Both the position numbers and the translations under genes were made by a program. Positions 16,057 to 25,064 of a stretch of 44,730 nucleotides of DNA are shown here, in pieces. The stretch is from Gammaproteobacteria bacterium (lineage in GTDB: Bacteria > Pseudomonadota > Gammaproteobacteria > Eutrophobiales > Eutrophobiaceae). Location of the stretch: the NCBI GenBank assembly GCA_026710545.1, contig JAPOQU010000041.1, forward strand, positions 1 to 44,730, in the 5' to 3' direction. Each line of letters opens with the position of its first letter. The stretch's first letter is position 1. The notes under the pieces were generated by a model that saw nothing but the letters and a program-made list of their open reading frames with translations, did no database searches and was not told the DNA's origin.

Positions 16057-17715
16057 TTAATCGCTGACGAGGCTGGCCAGCTTATCCTGTTCCCGGTGTG
16101 CAGCGTTGCGCTGTCCCTTGTCGCCGAAGCCGCCTCCCCCCGGCAGCAGCAATTCCAGTCGCTGTCCGGGTTCTATGAGTTGCACGCCCTTCGGGTTCAG
16201 GGTTTTGCCGTGCTTTACCCGGACTGTTCCCACCTTGCCGTCCTCGCCGCCCATACGGCCGCGGGCCGGATTCGCAGTCCTGTCAAACATGGCGAACAGC
16301 AGGAACGGACTCTCATCGATGGTCCCCACTTCCACGACCTGCCCCAGGCCGCCGCGCCATTTGCCGGCGCCGCAGGAATCGGCCAGCAATTCCTTGCGCC
16401 AGATCACCACTGGACCCATGTTTTCCACAACCTCAACCGGCATGGCGCGCACCCCGCTGGGAAACCCCGTGGCCGACATGCCGTCCTGGTCGGGTCTGGC
16501 ACCGGTTCCGCCACTGTTAAAAATCAGCATTTCGTAACGCCTCCCGTCCGCACTCGGGTTGTCATAATTGCACGAGGCGTCCACCTCCGGCCCGCCGCGG
16601 ATTTGAACCCCCCACAGGGATGACGCACCTTCCGCCGGGACTTTCTCCGGAAGCAGTTGCGCCAGGCAACCCATCACCGCGTCCGGCAGGAACTGCCCGA
16701 TAATATGCCTGGCGCAGACCGGCCAGGGTCGCTGGACATTCAGGATGGAACCCTCCGGCGCGCTTATTTTTATCGGTGATAATGAGCCGGTATTGTTGGG
16801 GATGTGGGCGCCCACCACACAGCGTATACCGTAGTTGGCATAGGCCTGGGTGTAATTCAGGACCAGGTTGATACCCTTGGTGCTGGCCTCGGTGCTGCCG
16901 GCAAAGTCGATGCTTATCTCGTCATCTGCAACGGTCAGCGCACAAACGATTTCAACCGGCTTGTCATACCCGTCCAGGGTGATGCTGTTATGGGTGGTCC
17001 CCTTCGGCAGCTTGCGGATTTCTTCCAGCATCCCCTGGCGCGAGCGTTCGATAATCTCGTTCCCGGTATAATCGAGATTATCCAGTCCGTATTCCCGCAT
17101 CATATCCAGCAGTTTCACGCCGCTGGTCTCGTTTGCGGCGACATAGGACAGGATATCGCCCCGCACTTCGTACGGTGTGCGTACGTTACCCTCAATTATC
17201 CTGAGTAAGTCCTGGTTTACCTCACCCCGGTCAACCAGTTTCATAACGGGAATATACAGTCCCTCTTCATACACCGACTTGCCGTCAGGCCCCTGCCCCA
17301 ACCCGCCGATATCCAGTTGGTGACAGGTGCAGGCAAACAGTGCGATTAACCTGTCTGCAAGAAATACCGGGGACACGACCGTGACGTCGTGCAGGTGGCC
17401 CGACGCAATCCACGGGTCATTGGTAATCAGGTGATCCCCGGGTTTTAACTCCGCCGGCGGGTATTCACTGAGGAAATGCGGTACCGCGGCAGCGGTTGAA
17501 TTGACGTGCCCGGGTGTGCCGGTAATGGCCTGGGCCAGCATGCGCCCCTGCGGGTCGAACACGGCTGCGGACAGGTCGCCGGATTCCCGTACCACGGGGC
17601 TGAACGCGGTCTTCATCAAGGTCCTGGCCTGGTCTTCTACAATAGAGATTAAGCGACGCCATATCACTTGAAATTCAATATGTTGCAATGATGACTTAAA
17701 GTTCTTATTAATCAT
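16057..17715 (-). CDS. Hydantoinase/oxoprolinase family, B subunit (system 2)
   Basis: A 552-aa protein from ATG 17715, 8 bp after the hyuA stop on the same strand. Hydantoinase_B landmarks: MKTAFSPVVRESGDLSAAVF, GTPGHVNSTAAAVPHFL, ITNDPWIASGHLHDV, CHQLDIGGLGQGPDG, EEGLYIPVMKLV, IEGNVRTPYEVRGD, C-terminal LLPGGGGFGDKGQR. It is paralogous to the 14329 gene but well diverged (for example CHQLDIGG versus THLVDTGG), so the pair is not a recent duplication. It is expected to act with the A subunit at 17724 in the cytoplasm. Confidence 0.92.
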   Translation of the reverse strand: MINKNFKSSLQHIEFQVIWRRLISIVEDQARTLMKTAFSPVVRESGDLSAAVFDPQGRMLAQAITGTPGHVNSTAAAVPHFLSEYPPAELKPGDHLITNDPWIASGHLHDVTVVSPVFLADRLIALFACTCHQLDIGGLGQGPDGKSVYEEGLYIPVMKLVDRGEVNQDLLRIIEGNVRTPYEVRGDILSYVAANETSGVKLLDMMREYGLDNLDYTGNEIIERSRQGMLEEIRKLPKGTTHNSITLDGYDKPVEIVCALTVADDEISIDFAGSTEASTKGINLVLNYTQAYANYGIRCVVGAHIPNNTGSLSPIKISAPEGSILNVQRPWPVCARHIIGQFLPDAVMGCLAQLLPEKVPAEGASSLWGVQIRGGPEVDASCNYDNPSADGRRYEMLIFNSGGTGARPDQDGMSATGFPSGVRAMPVEVVENMGPVVIWRKELLADSCGAGKWRGGLGQVVEVGTIDESPFLLFAMFDRTANPARGRMGGEDGKVGTVRVKHGKTLNPKGVQLIEPGQRLELLLPGGGGFGDKGQRNAAHREQDKLASLVSD

Positions 17716-17723
17716 GATGACGG

Positions 17724-19814
17724 TTATTCCCTTTCGATGATCAAACTATCGTCCCCGGCCACCGTGACAGCGTGACCCTGCGGCACCATGACGGTTGTGC
17801 CCTTGTCGCGCACCAGAATTGGCCCCGGTATGTAATTCCCCGGTTGCAGGGCATGGCGTGAATACACGTTTACGTCCGCGTAAGCGCCGGCCTGCGCATC
17901 GAACAAGGTGGCGCCATGATCGATTTCAGGCGGAATGCCGGCGGCAGTCACGGCAGTCTTTGCAAGCTCCGCAGGCTGCGCGAAAACAAGATGGGCGGAA
18001 ACGGAAACACTGACGCCGACAATTTCCACGTCAACCCCGTCGTGCAGCTTGCTGTAGAGGTTGATATAGGCCTTGTCGAAAGCCTGCTGCAGTGATTGTG
18101 CGTCATTTTTCAGCAACTCCCCGACCGGCACATCGACAGCAATACTATAGCCCTGCCCGATATAGCGCATTTGTGCTTGCCGGATTTCCGTACGCTCCCG
18201 TCCGGGAGCGCCTGATACGACTATTCCGTGTGCGTATTCACTCATTTCCTTAAACAGCTTGTTCAGTACTCCAGGCTTGAAATCAGTCAGCCTGACGTGA
18301 CAACTGCGGGCAAGTTCATAAGCAACGGGCGCCAGTAAAAACCCAATTGCCGAACCCACCCCTGCATGGGCCGGAACGATGACCCGCTTGATCCCGAGCT
18401 TGCCTGCAAGGGAAAGAGCGTGTAACGGCGCCGCGCCGCCGAAGGCAACCAGGGTTCGCCCCGTCAGCGATTTCCCGCTTTCCGTTGCATGCTCACGCGC
18501 CGCGTTGGCCATATCTTCTTCCACAATCTCAGCCACACCGTAGGCGGCCAGCGGAATATCCATGTGCAGCGGCACTGCAAGCTTGTCCCGGACTGCCTGC
18601 CTGGCAGCCTCGCTGTTGAGTCGCATGGAACCGTCGGCGAATCCCTCCGCCTCCAGCCGCCCCAGGATGAGATCGGCATCGGTTACCGTTGCCTCATCGC
18701 CATCGAGGTCATAACAGGCCGGTCCCGGTTCAGAACCGGCGCTGTCAGGGCCTGTGGTTATACGGCCAAGACTGTCGACCCGGGCAATGGATCCGCCACC
18801 GGCGCCGATCTCGACCATTTCAATCACCGGTATCCTGGCCGGCAGGCCGCTGCCCTGTTTAAAACGATGCGCCCGCGCCATCTCGAACAGGGTCGCCTTC
18901 TGCGGTTCCGCATTGTCGACCAGGCAGATTTTCGCAGTGGTCCCGCCCATATCGAACGACAGGATGCGATCCTCCTGGTGGATACGGGCGACATGGCTCG
19001 CAAAGACGGCGCCGCCGGCCGGCCCGGATTCAACCAGCCGGATCGGGAACTGCCTGGCCACGTCCACTTCCACCAGTCCGCCGTTGGATACGAACATGTA
19101 AAGCGGACAACCAAATCCTGCCTGTTTCAAGCCTTCCCGCAGGCGCTTGAGATAGGAATCCATCAACGGCTGGATATAGGCATTGGCGACCGTCGTGGAG
19201 AAGCGTTCGTACTCCCTGATCTCCGGCGCCACCCGGGATGACAGGCTGATATAGATCCCCGGCAAGTGTTTGCGCAACGCCTGCTCGGCCCGTTCCTCAT
19301 GTTCGGGGTTGATAAAGCTGTGCAGAAAGCAAACCGCGACACTGTCTATATCGTGTTTTTTTAACTCTTCGGCAACCTGTTCGATGGCTGCAAGGTCAAG
19401 CGGCAGCAATTCGCTGCCGTCTGCCGCCAGGCGCTCGGAAACGGTAAACCGCAGTTGCCTCGGCACCAGGGGGGCGGGTTTGCTCAGGCCGAGGTCATAT
19501 TGATCAAACCGGCTTTCCGAACCCAGTTCCAGAACATCCCGGAACCCCTCCGTGGTAAGCATGGCCACCCTGGCGCCCTTGTGCTCGATGACGGCATTGG
19601 TGGCCAGCGTGGTGCCATGGATGATTAATTCCGCATCAGCAGGGCGGCAACCTGTAGCCTTCATCAGGTCATCCAGTCCCTGCATGATCGCCAGTTCCGG
19701 CGCCTGGTGGGTAGTCAGTATCTTGGTCGTGTGGAACACACCGTCCCTTGACAAGGCAAAATCAGTAAAAGTGCCACCGGTATCAATACCGATTCTTATT
19801 GCTTCACCTGACAT
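17724..19814 (-). CDS. Hydantoinase/oxoprolinase family, A subunit (system 2)
   Basis: A 696-aa protein from ATG 19814 (MSGEAIRIGIDTGGTFTDFAL). The frame stays open to 20087, but the extra 91 residues have no family counterpart and overlap the divergent tannase-family gene, so they are rejected. Contains IHGTTLATNAVIEHKG, DMGGTTAKICLV, GAGGGSIARVDSLGR and AFGGAAPLHALSLAGKLG. It is coupled to the B gene with an 8-bp gap. Divergent from the tannase-family gene at 20014, with about 200 bp between the starts as the likely shared promoter region. Confidence 0.92.
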   Translation of the reverse strand: MSGEAIRIGIDTGGTFTDFALSRDGVFHTTKILTTHQAPELAIMQGLDDLMKATGCRPADAELIIHGTTLATNAVIEHKGARVAMLTTEGFRDVLELGSESRFDQYDLGLSKPAPLVPRQLRFTVSERLAADGSELLPLDLAAIEQVAEELKKHDIDSVAVCFLHSFINPEHEERAEQALRKHLPGIYISLSSRVAPEIREYERFSTTVANAYIQPLMDSYLKRLREGLKQAGFGCPLYMFVSNGGLVEVDVARQFPIRLVESGPAGGAVFASHVARIHQEDRILSFDMGGTTAKICLVDNAEPQKATLFEMARAHRFKQGSGLPARIPVIEMVEIGAGGGSIARVDSLGRITTGPDSAGSEPGPACYDLDGDEATVTDADLILGRLEAEGFADGSMRLNSEAARQAVRDKLAVPLHMDIPLAAYGVAEIVEEDMANAAREHATESGKSLTGRTLVAFGGAAPLHALSLAGKLGIKRVIVPAHAGVGSAIGFLLAPVAYELARSCHVRLTDFKPGVLNKLFKEMSEYAHGIVVSGAPGRERTEIRQAQMRYIGQGYSIAVDVPVGELLKNDAQSLQQAFDKAYINLYSKLHDGVDVEIVGVSVSVSAHLVFAQPAELAKTAVTAAGIPPEIDHGATLFDAQAGAYADVNVYSRHALQPGNYIPGPILVRDKGTTVMVPQGHAVTVAGDDSLIIERE

Positions 19815-20013
19815 GAGATACCCTGGTTCGTCTTGAATTACCCGGTATTCCGGAATGGTTCTGGTGGAACAGGTCTGAATGCTGCTCCCGTTTCCGGCAT
19901 ATGTTGATTTGACCATCATACCTGTTTTTTGCAAATCAAATAAACCCGGTACCCTGCCGGTAGCCTTGCGGCCATACAGGGCAGAGTTGAAAGCGGCGAT
20001 CCCAAAGCTTAAG

Positions 20014-21654
20014 ATGTCAGCCATGAGATTTCCCTGCAAGCTTACCATCCGGTCCATCATGGCGGCGCTTGCAGTGGTTTTTTTCACGCCTGGTACGCCG
20101 GCGACCCCGACCGCGAACGGTTCAAGCTTTCTTGATGCGGCACAATCCCGTATCGATTACACCGTCCCCGAAGTAACGCATCCCCGTATGGGCTGCGGAG
20201 ACCTCATCCATAGTTCCGACGCGGATAACAGCGTAGTATCCGCCACCCTGTCACCGGCAGCAGCCGGCAGCCCGGACCTGTGCGTGGTGCGGGGGGTGAT
20301 CAGCCCCGAAGTCCGCTACATCGTCTACCTGCCCGCCCGCTGGAACGGACGTCTGTACATGCACGGCAACGGGGGTTATGCAGGGGAAGCGCTGGATGAC
20401 GAGGCCGGCCACATGGCGCGGCTGAAGGCGGCGCGGCATGGATTTGCGGCGGCGTTTACCAACAGCGGTCACGACGCTGCCACGGAACGAGGCGGCACCT
20501 GGGCGCACAATAACCTGCAGAAAGAGATCGATTTCGGGTTCCGTGCGGTGCATTTGACTGCGCTGACGGCAAAAAACCTTGCCGCGGCATACTACGGGAA
20601 GGCGCCCGGGTATTCGTATTTTGACGGCTGCTCGACCGGCGGTTTGCAGGGGTTTAACGAGGCGCAACGTTTCCCGGCCGATTTCGACGGTATCCTTGCC
20701 GGCGCGCCTGTGTTCAGCCTCAGGGAGATGATCTGGCAATACCGGAATATCCAGAAGGCGGTTGCCGACGCTCCCCTGTCCCGGGAAAAACTTGAACTGC
20801 TGGGTGACATTATCCTCACGCGCTACGATGAAGCTGACGGGGTAACAGACGGCGTTATCGGGAACCCGCCTGCCGTGGATTTCGACCCACAACGGGATTT
20901 GCCCCGTATGCAGGGAACGCAGCAGGATTTCACGGATGATGAAATCAACACCCTGGCAGTCATCTACGGGCCCACCCTTATCGGCAAGACGGAAATCTAT
21001 CCCCGCACCGTCATCGGCGGCGAGTTTCCGGGGCTCGCCTATGCCGACGGCACCTATACGCCCGTTGCTCCGCAATCGGCGTGGGACGGGCGCGCAGTCC
21101 CCGACAGTAAAGGCGGACTGGGGCAGTCGTTTATCGTCCAGTCGTGGTTCCGGTACCTCGCTTTCGAAACGGATGACGCCAACCGGGACTGGCGGGAACT
21201 GGACCCGGAACGGGACTACCCGCGCACGCTGCAATCAGGGCTGATTTTCAATGCAACAGACCCCGATCTCAGGCCCTTCCAGCGGCGTGGCGGAAAAATG
21301 ATCATCTACCACGGCTGGGCTGATTTCGGCATCAACCCCATGCGCACCGTCGAGTATTACCATGAAGTATCCGCACTGCCGGGCGATGAAATTGCCGGGT
21401 TTCTGCAACTCTACCTGGTCCCCGGCATGCACCATTGCAACGGCGGGGTGAACGTGGACCGGTTCGATTTGATGACGCCGCTGATCAACTGGGTGGAAGG
21501 TGATGTCATACCGCGGGACCTTACAGGCCACCGGGTAGAACAGGGCAAAGTGACCAGGACACGCCCGTTATGCGCCTATCCCCGGGTTTCCAGGTATCGC
21601 GGGACCGGCAGTATCGATGCACATGAGAACTTTGAATGTGTTGATCCGGAATAA
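20014..21654 (+). CDS. Tannase/feruloyl esterase family hydrolase, secreted (paralogue 2)
   Basis: A 546-aa protein taken from ATG 20014 (MSAMRFPCKLTIRSIMAALAVVFF), which gives a proper signal peptide; the frame is open back to 19879. ATG 20023 is equally possible. The CS-D-HC signature is complete: Cys206-Ser207 in FDGCSTGGLQG, Asp437 in YHGWADFGINP, His474-Cys475 in MHHCNGG. It shares long matched blocks with paralogue 1 (GRLY-HGNGGY, GGTWAHN, YPADYDGILVG versus FPADFDGILAG). It lies divergent from hyuA of system 2, so the two tannase-family genes bracket the hyuAB/BA block. Confidence 0.92.
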   Translation: MSAMRFPCKLTIRSIMAALAVVFFTPGTPATPTANGSSFLDAAQSRIDYTVPEVTHPRMGCGDLIHSSDADNSVVSATLSPAAAGSPDLCVVRGVISPEVRYIVYLPARWNGRLYMHGNGGYAGEALDDEAGHMARLKAARHGFAAAFTNSGHDAATERGGTWAHNNLQKEIDFGFRAVHLTALTAKNLAAAYYGKAPGYSYFDGCSTGGLQGFNEAQRFPADFDGILAGAPVFSLREMIWQYRNIQKAVADAPLSREKLELLGDIILTRYDEADGVTDGVIGNPPAVDFDPQRDLPRMQGTQQDFTDDEINTLAVIYGPTLIGKTEIYPRTVIGGEFPGLAYADGTYTPVAPQSAWDGRAVPDSKGGLGQSFIVQSWFRYLAFETDDANRDWRELDPERDYPRTLQSGLIFNATDPDLRPFQRRGGKMIIYHGWADFGINPMRTVEYYHEVSALPGDEIAGFLQLYLVPGMHHCNGGVNVDRFDLMTPLINWVEGDVIPRDLTGHRVEQGKVTRTRPLCAYPRVSRYRGTGSIDAHENFECVDPE

Positions 21655-21800
21655 TGGATATACCAAAAGCCTGAGGTAACTGGCAATGCAGCCTCAAAAC
21701 TGGTGACACCAATATACCATTCGTTATGTTTTGTCTCTTGCCCTGGCATATTCCCTTATATTTACAGATTTTTATTGCGTTGGTGGCAGCGCTTTCCCTT

Positions 21801-21911
21801 AATAACCTAGATAATGCTCGACATAATAACCTAATTAATGTACAACTCTAAATCCTAGTAAATGCACAACACGATAACCTGGTAATTGTACGGCACAGTA
21901 ACTTAGATTTG
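21801..21911 (+). repeat. Tandem degenerate 24-25 bp iterons upstream of fic
   Basis: Five units start near 21801, 21825, 21850, 21874 and 21899, each opening with a form of ATAACCTAR, the first four followed by a TAATGYACAAC-like half. Spacing of 24-25 bp places the units on the same DNA face at roughly two and a half turns. The last unit ends about 8 bp before the Fic start codon. This is typical of an operator array bound by a self-regulating toxin or antitoxin. Two of the central units hold the clearest TAATGTACAAC/AAATGCACAAC cores. Confidence 0.75.
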
Positions 21912-21918
21912 GATAGAA

Positions 21919-23445
21919 ATGGCTAAACCAGCAGAAAAATTAGCACAGTCGTTAGAGGAACTCAAAAAGCTTCAGGAGAATGGGATTACTGCCATCAGGA
22001 CTAAGCATCTAGGACGAACTCATCGAGAGCGACTACAAAAAAACGGCTTTATCAAAGAAGTTATGAAAGGCTGGTACATACCGTCACGTCCGGACGAAAC
22101 CAAAGGGGAAAGTACAGCATGGTATGCTTCGTTCTGGCGTTTTTGTGCTAACTATCTCAATGACCGATTTGGCGATGACTGGTGCTTGTCTCCCGAACAA
22201 TCTCTTTTAATACATGCCGAAAATTGGTCTGTCCCAAAACAACTACTTGTGCGCGCTCCTAAAAAAGGTAGCAATAAGCCTACAGAGCTTTTGCACGATA
22301 CATCTATATTTGATGTTCGAATAAGTATGCCGGACAAAAAAGAAATCATAGAAATAGACGGGATTCGTCTATTTTCTTTAGCCGCTTCACTCATCCATTG
22401 TACACCGGGTTGTTATTCGCAATATCCAATAGATTCGCGAGCAGCTCTATCCAATGTGAAAGACTCTTCAGATATACTGAAACAACTTTTGGAAGGAGGG
22501 CACAGCAGGGCGGCCGGAAGGCTAGCAGGCGCATTTCGCAATATTGATCGTACTCGCATTGCAGATGACATCTTAAAAACTATGAAGGCTGCTGATCATG
22601 ATGTGCGTGAAGTAGATCCTTTTGAAACAAAACTACCATTTAGTTTTTCAAGTCGGGAAAACTCTCCTTATGTAAACCGTATTCGATTAATGTGGGAACA
22701 AATGCGAGAGCCTATTACTGAATCATTTACCGCAATACCGCATAAAAAATTAAATGTAGATAGTTATTTAAAACACGTTGAGGATATCTATGTAACTGAC
22801 GCATACCATTCTTTATCCATCGAAGGGTATCAGGTATCTCGAGAATTAATAGAGAAGGTGAGAAAAGGGAACTGGCGTCCAGATACGGACGAATCAGATA
22901 GGGAAAATCTTAATGCATTAGCTGCAAGAGGATATTGGCAAGCATTCCAAGTAGTAAAAGAAAGTATCACAAAGATTCTAGAGGGGGAAAACCATGGTGA
23001 GATAATTGAAAATGACCATGGTGATTGGTATAGGGAGATGTTTGCCCCGAGTGTGACTGCAGGTATTTTAGAACCCGGTGATTTGGCTGGTTACCGTAAT
23101 CAACCGGTTTATATTCGTCGTTCACAGCATGTGCCTCCTGATTACGAAGCGGTGCGAGAGTTAATGCCTGCTTATTTTGAGCTAACGACAGCTGAAGACT
23201 CTCCTGCTGTTCGTGTTGTCTTAAGTCATTTTATATTTGTTTTCATTCACCCTTATGTTGACGGAAATGGGCGCATGGGGCGGTTTATCATGAATGTTAT
23301 GCGTGCCGCTGGTGGATACCCATGGTTAGTTATTCCCGTAGAAAAGCGAGATAACTATATGGCAGCTTTAGAAGAGGCAAGTGTGAACCGGAATATTCTA
23401 CCATTCTCTCAATTTATAAATCGGTGTCAATTTGCACCCCTATAG
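21919..23445 (+). CDS. Fic family protein with N-terminal AbiEi-like region and inhibitory motif
   Basis: A 508-aa protein. The Fic core has HPYVDGNGRMGR at 444-455, a perfect match to HPFx(D/E)GNGRxxR, so AMP transfer (or related nucleotidylation) is expected. Upstream, HSLSIEG (Ser298, Glu302-Gly303) fits the inhibitory (S/T)xxxE(G/N) motif located N-terminal to Fic, i.e. a class II, self-inhibited enzyme. Residues 1-230 resemble the winged-helix and following region of AbiEi-type antitoxin/regulators (RTKHLGRTHRERLQKNGFIKEVMKGWYI), which could bind the iterons just upstream. No separate antitoxin gene is present. Base composition is much more AT-rich than both flanks, indicating acquisition. 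Confidence 0.9.
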   Translation: MAKPAEKLAQSLEELKKLQENGITAIRTKHLGRTHRERLQKNGFIKEVMKGWYIPSRPDETKGESTAWYASFWRFCANYLNDRFGDDWCLSPEQSLLIHAENWSVPKQLLVRAPKKGSNKPTELLHDTSIFDVRISMPDKKEIIEIDGIRLFSLAASLIHCTPGCYSQYPIDSRAALSNVKDSSDILKQLLEGGHSRAAGRLAGAFRNIDRTRIADDILKTMKAADHDVREVDPFETKLPFSFSSRENSPYVNRIRLMWEQMREPITESFTAIPHKKLNVDSYLKHVEDIYVTDAYHSLSIEGYQVSRELIEKVRKGNWRPDTDESDRENLNALAARGYWQAFQVVKESITKILEGENHGEIIENDHGDWYREMFAPSVTAGILEPGDLAGYRNQPVYIRRSQHVPPDYEAVRELMPAYFELTTAEDSPAVRVVLSHFIFVFIHPYVDGNGRMGRFIMNVMRAAGGYPWLVIPVEKRDNYMAALEEASVNRNILPFSQFINRCQFAPL

Positions 23446-23560
23446 ATCTACTTTGAAGCTGACAAAAGGCGTGATAAGTAAAAAACGATACAATAATATT
23501 AAATTCTGGATTATATTGTGTGGAGTTTACCTCCTGGTGTAGCCCTGGCTCAGAAAAGAC

Positions 23561-24025
23561 ATGATTAAACTCAACGTTAATGACCGGCAATATGAGGTTG
23601 ACGTCGAAGCGGACACGCCGCTGCTGTGGGTGCTGCGGGACGAGATCGGCCTGACCGGCACCAAGTTCGGTTGCGGAATAGCCCAGTGCGGCGCCTGTAC
23701 CGTTCACGTTGACGGCAATCCCATGCGCTCCTGCGTGCTCCCCGCGAGCAGTGTAGGCCAGAAGAAAGTTACCACTATCGAACACCTGGCCAAAGACGGT
23801 TATCACCCCGTGCAACAGGCCTGGCTGGAATTGCAGGTGCCCCAGTGCGGTTATTGCCAGTCGGGACAACTGATGTCCGCCGCCGCCCTGCTGACCGACA
23901 ATCCCGCGCCATCCGACTCCGATATCGACCAGGCCATGTCCGGCAATATCTGCCGTTGCGGAACGTACCAGCGCATCCGCGCCGCGATTCATCGCGCCGC
24001 TGAAATACAAAAGGAGACGTATTGA
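23561..24025 (+). CDS. (2Fe-2S)-binding subunit, xanthine dehydrogenase/isoquinoline 1-oxidoreductase type (orphan)
   Basis: A 154-aa protein of the usual length for the small electron-transfer subunit of molybdenum hydroxylases such as IorA and CoxS. All eight cluster cysteines are present: plant-ferredoxin type C38-x4-C43-x2-C46...C58 in [15 protein letters not shown], and the helical-domain set C96-x2-C99 (QCGYCQSGQ) with C131-x-C133 (ICRCGTY). It normally hands electrons from a molybdopterin large subunit. No such subunit follows; instead the next gene starts after 1 bp and is a riboflavin kinase-HAD fusion. An AAGGAG near its 3' end serves the next gene. The partner may lie elsewhere in the genome. 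Confidence 0.92.
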   Translation: MIKLNVNDRQYEVDVEADTPLLWVLRDEIGLTGTKFGCGIAQCGACTVHVDGNPMRSCVLPASSVGQKKVTTIEHLAKDGYHPVQQAWLELQVPQCGYCQSGQLMSAAALLTDNPAPSDSDIDQAMSGNICRCGTYQRIRAAIHRAAEIQKETY

Positions 24026-24026
24026 C

Positions 24027-25064
24027 TTGGAGTTATCCGGCCGGGTAGTAACCGGGACAGGACAAGCCGCGGGTTTTACCGAACTTACACACGCAAAACA
24101 GCAATTCCTGGAGAAACTGGGCATTGAGGCGTGGCCCGGCACCCTCAACATAAAAATCGATGATAAGCGGACCCTCTCGAACTGGCAATCGCTGAGGGAC
24201 AGGCACGGTATCGGCATAAACAGCCCTGACGGGAATAACTGTCATGCGCGGAGTTATCCGGTGCATATCAACAGGCGTGTGACCGGGGCGATTATCTTTC
24301 CGCAAATCAACGGTTACCCGGAAGACCAGGTGGAAGTTATTACCTCGATCTCACTGCGCCGGCACTTGTCCCTGGACGACGGCGACCGCCTGCGCCTGGA
24401 TGTCATCGAACCCGTCAGGACAAGCAACATTTTGTTCGACCTGGACGGCACGCTGGTGGACACGGTGGGCGCGTTTTACCTGCTTGCCAAAACGACCGGA
24501 GCCGAATTCGGCCTGGAAGTATCCAAAGCGGTCATGTATGAGACGCTGAATAACGGCATCTCCTACTGGGATCAGGTAGTACCTGCCTCCGTTGAGAACC
24601 GCCCGGCCATGGTGCATAAACTGAACGACAGGGCCATGCAACTCTGGCCTGATGTATTCAAGGCCCATGCGCTCGCATTCCCCGGCGTGTCCGGGACATT
24701 ATCCGGATTAAAAAGCGCAGGATACCGGCTCGGCATCGTTACGGGATCCGGAGAAAGATCACTGGATCTGCTGTATGAACAGGGCGTAGCCGGGTTATTC
24801 GACGCAGTGGTTACCGGCGCCGACGTCGAGCAACGCAAGCCCGATCCGGAAGGCCTGCTCAAATGCCTGGGACGCATGGATGCCGATCCGGCCGATACGA
24901 TTTACGTGGGCGACAGTATGATCGATATGCAGGCGAGCCACGCTGCGGGTGTCGTGCCGATAGGAGTGCTCACGGGCGCCGGCGCCTCAGCCAGTTTATG
25001 CGGGGCCGGGGCCTACCGCATTATCGGCAGCCACCGGCAACTGGCAGGGCTACTGGCCGGCTGA
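24027..25064 (+). CDS. Fusion of CTP-dependent (archaeal-type) riboflavin kinase with HAD phosphatase
   Basis: A 345-aa protein; start taken as TTG 24027, preceded by AAGGAG at 24011. Residues 1-128 match DUF120, the CTP-dependent riboflavin kinase of archaea (EC 2.7.1.161): GRVVTGTGQAAGF at 5-17, PGTLNIKI at 37-44, VTGAIIFPQINGY at 85-97 and LRRHLSLDDGDRLRL at 110-124. Residues 134-345 are a phosphoglycolate-phosphatase-like HAD: LFDLDGTLVDT (nucleophile Asp138, Asp140), IVTGSGERS, Lys271 in RKPDP, VGDSMID (Asp296, Asp300). Both halves keep their catalytic motifs. The kinase would make FMN from riboflavin and CTP; the phosphatase might remove FMN phosphate or another ester. It is translationally close to a 2Fe-2S flavoenzyme-associated subunit. 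Confidence 0.85.
   Translation: MELSGRVVTGTGQAAGFTELTHAKQQFLEKLGIEAWPGTLNIKIDDKRTLSNWQSLRDRHGIGINSPDGNNCHARSYPVHINRRVTGAIIFPQINGYPEDQVEVITSISLRRHLSLDDGDRLRLDVIEPVRTSNILFDLDGTLVDTVGAFYLLAKTTGAEFGLEVSKAVMYETLNNGISYWDQVVPASVENRPAMVHKLNDRAMQLWPDVFKAHALAFPGVSGTLSGLKSAGYRLGIVTGSGERSLDLLYEQGVAGLFDAVVTGADVEQRKPDPEGLLKCLGRMDADPADTIYVGDSMIDMQASHAAGVVPIGVLTGAGASASLCGAGAYRIIGSHRQLAGLLAG

Noticed and set aside
19815..20087. N-terminal extension of hyuA (system 2) by 91 codons
   Set aside because: Not homologous to the family, overlaps the divergent esterase start, and the canonical start MSGEAIRIGIDTGGTFTDF is internal.
20251..21234. Minus-strand frame (327 codons) opposite the second tannase-family gene
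   Set aside because: Same reason: shadow of the verified esterase on the other strand.
21801..21911. CRISPR array
   Set aside because: Units are degenerate, tandem with no unique spacers, and no cas gene is near; the pattern is iteron/operator-like.
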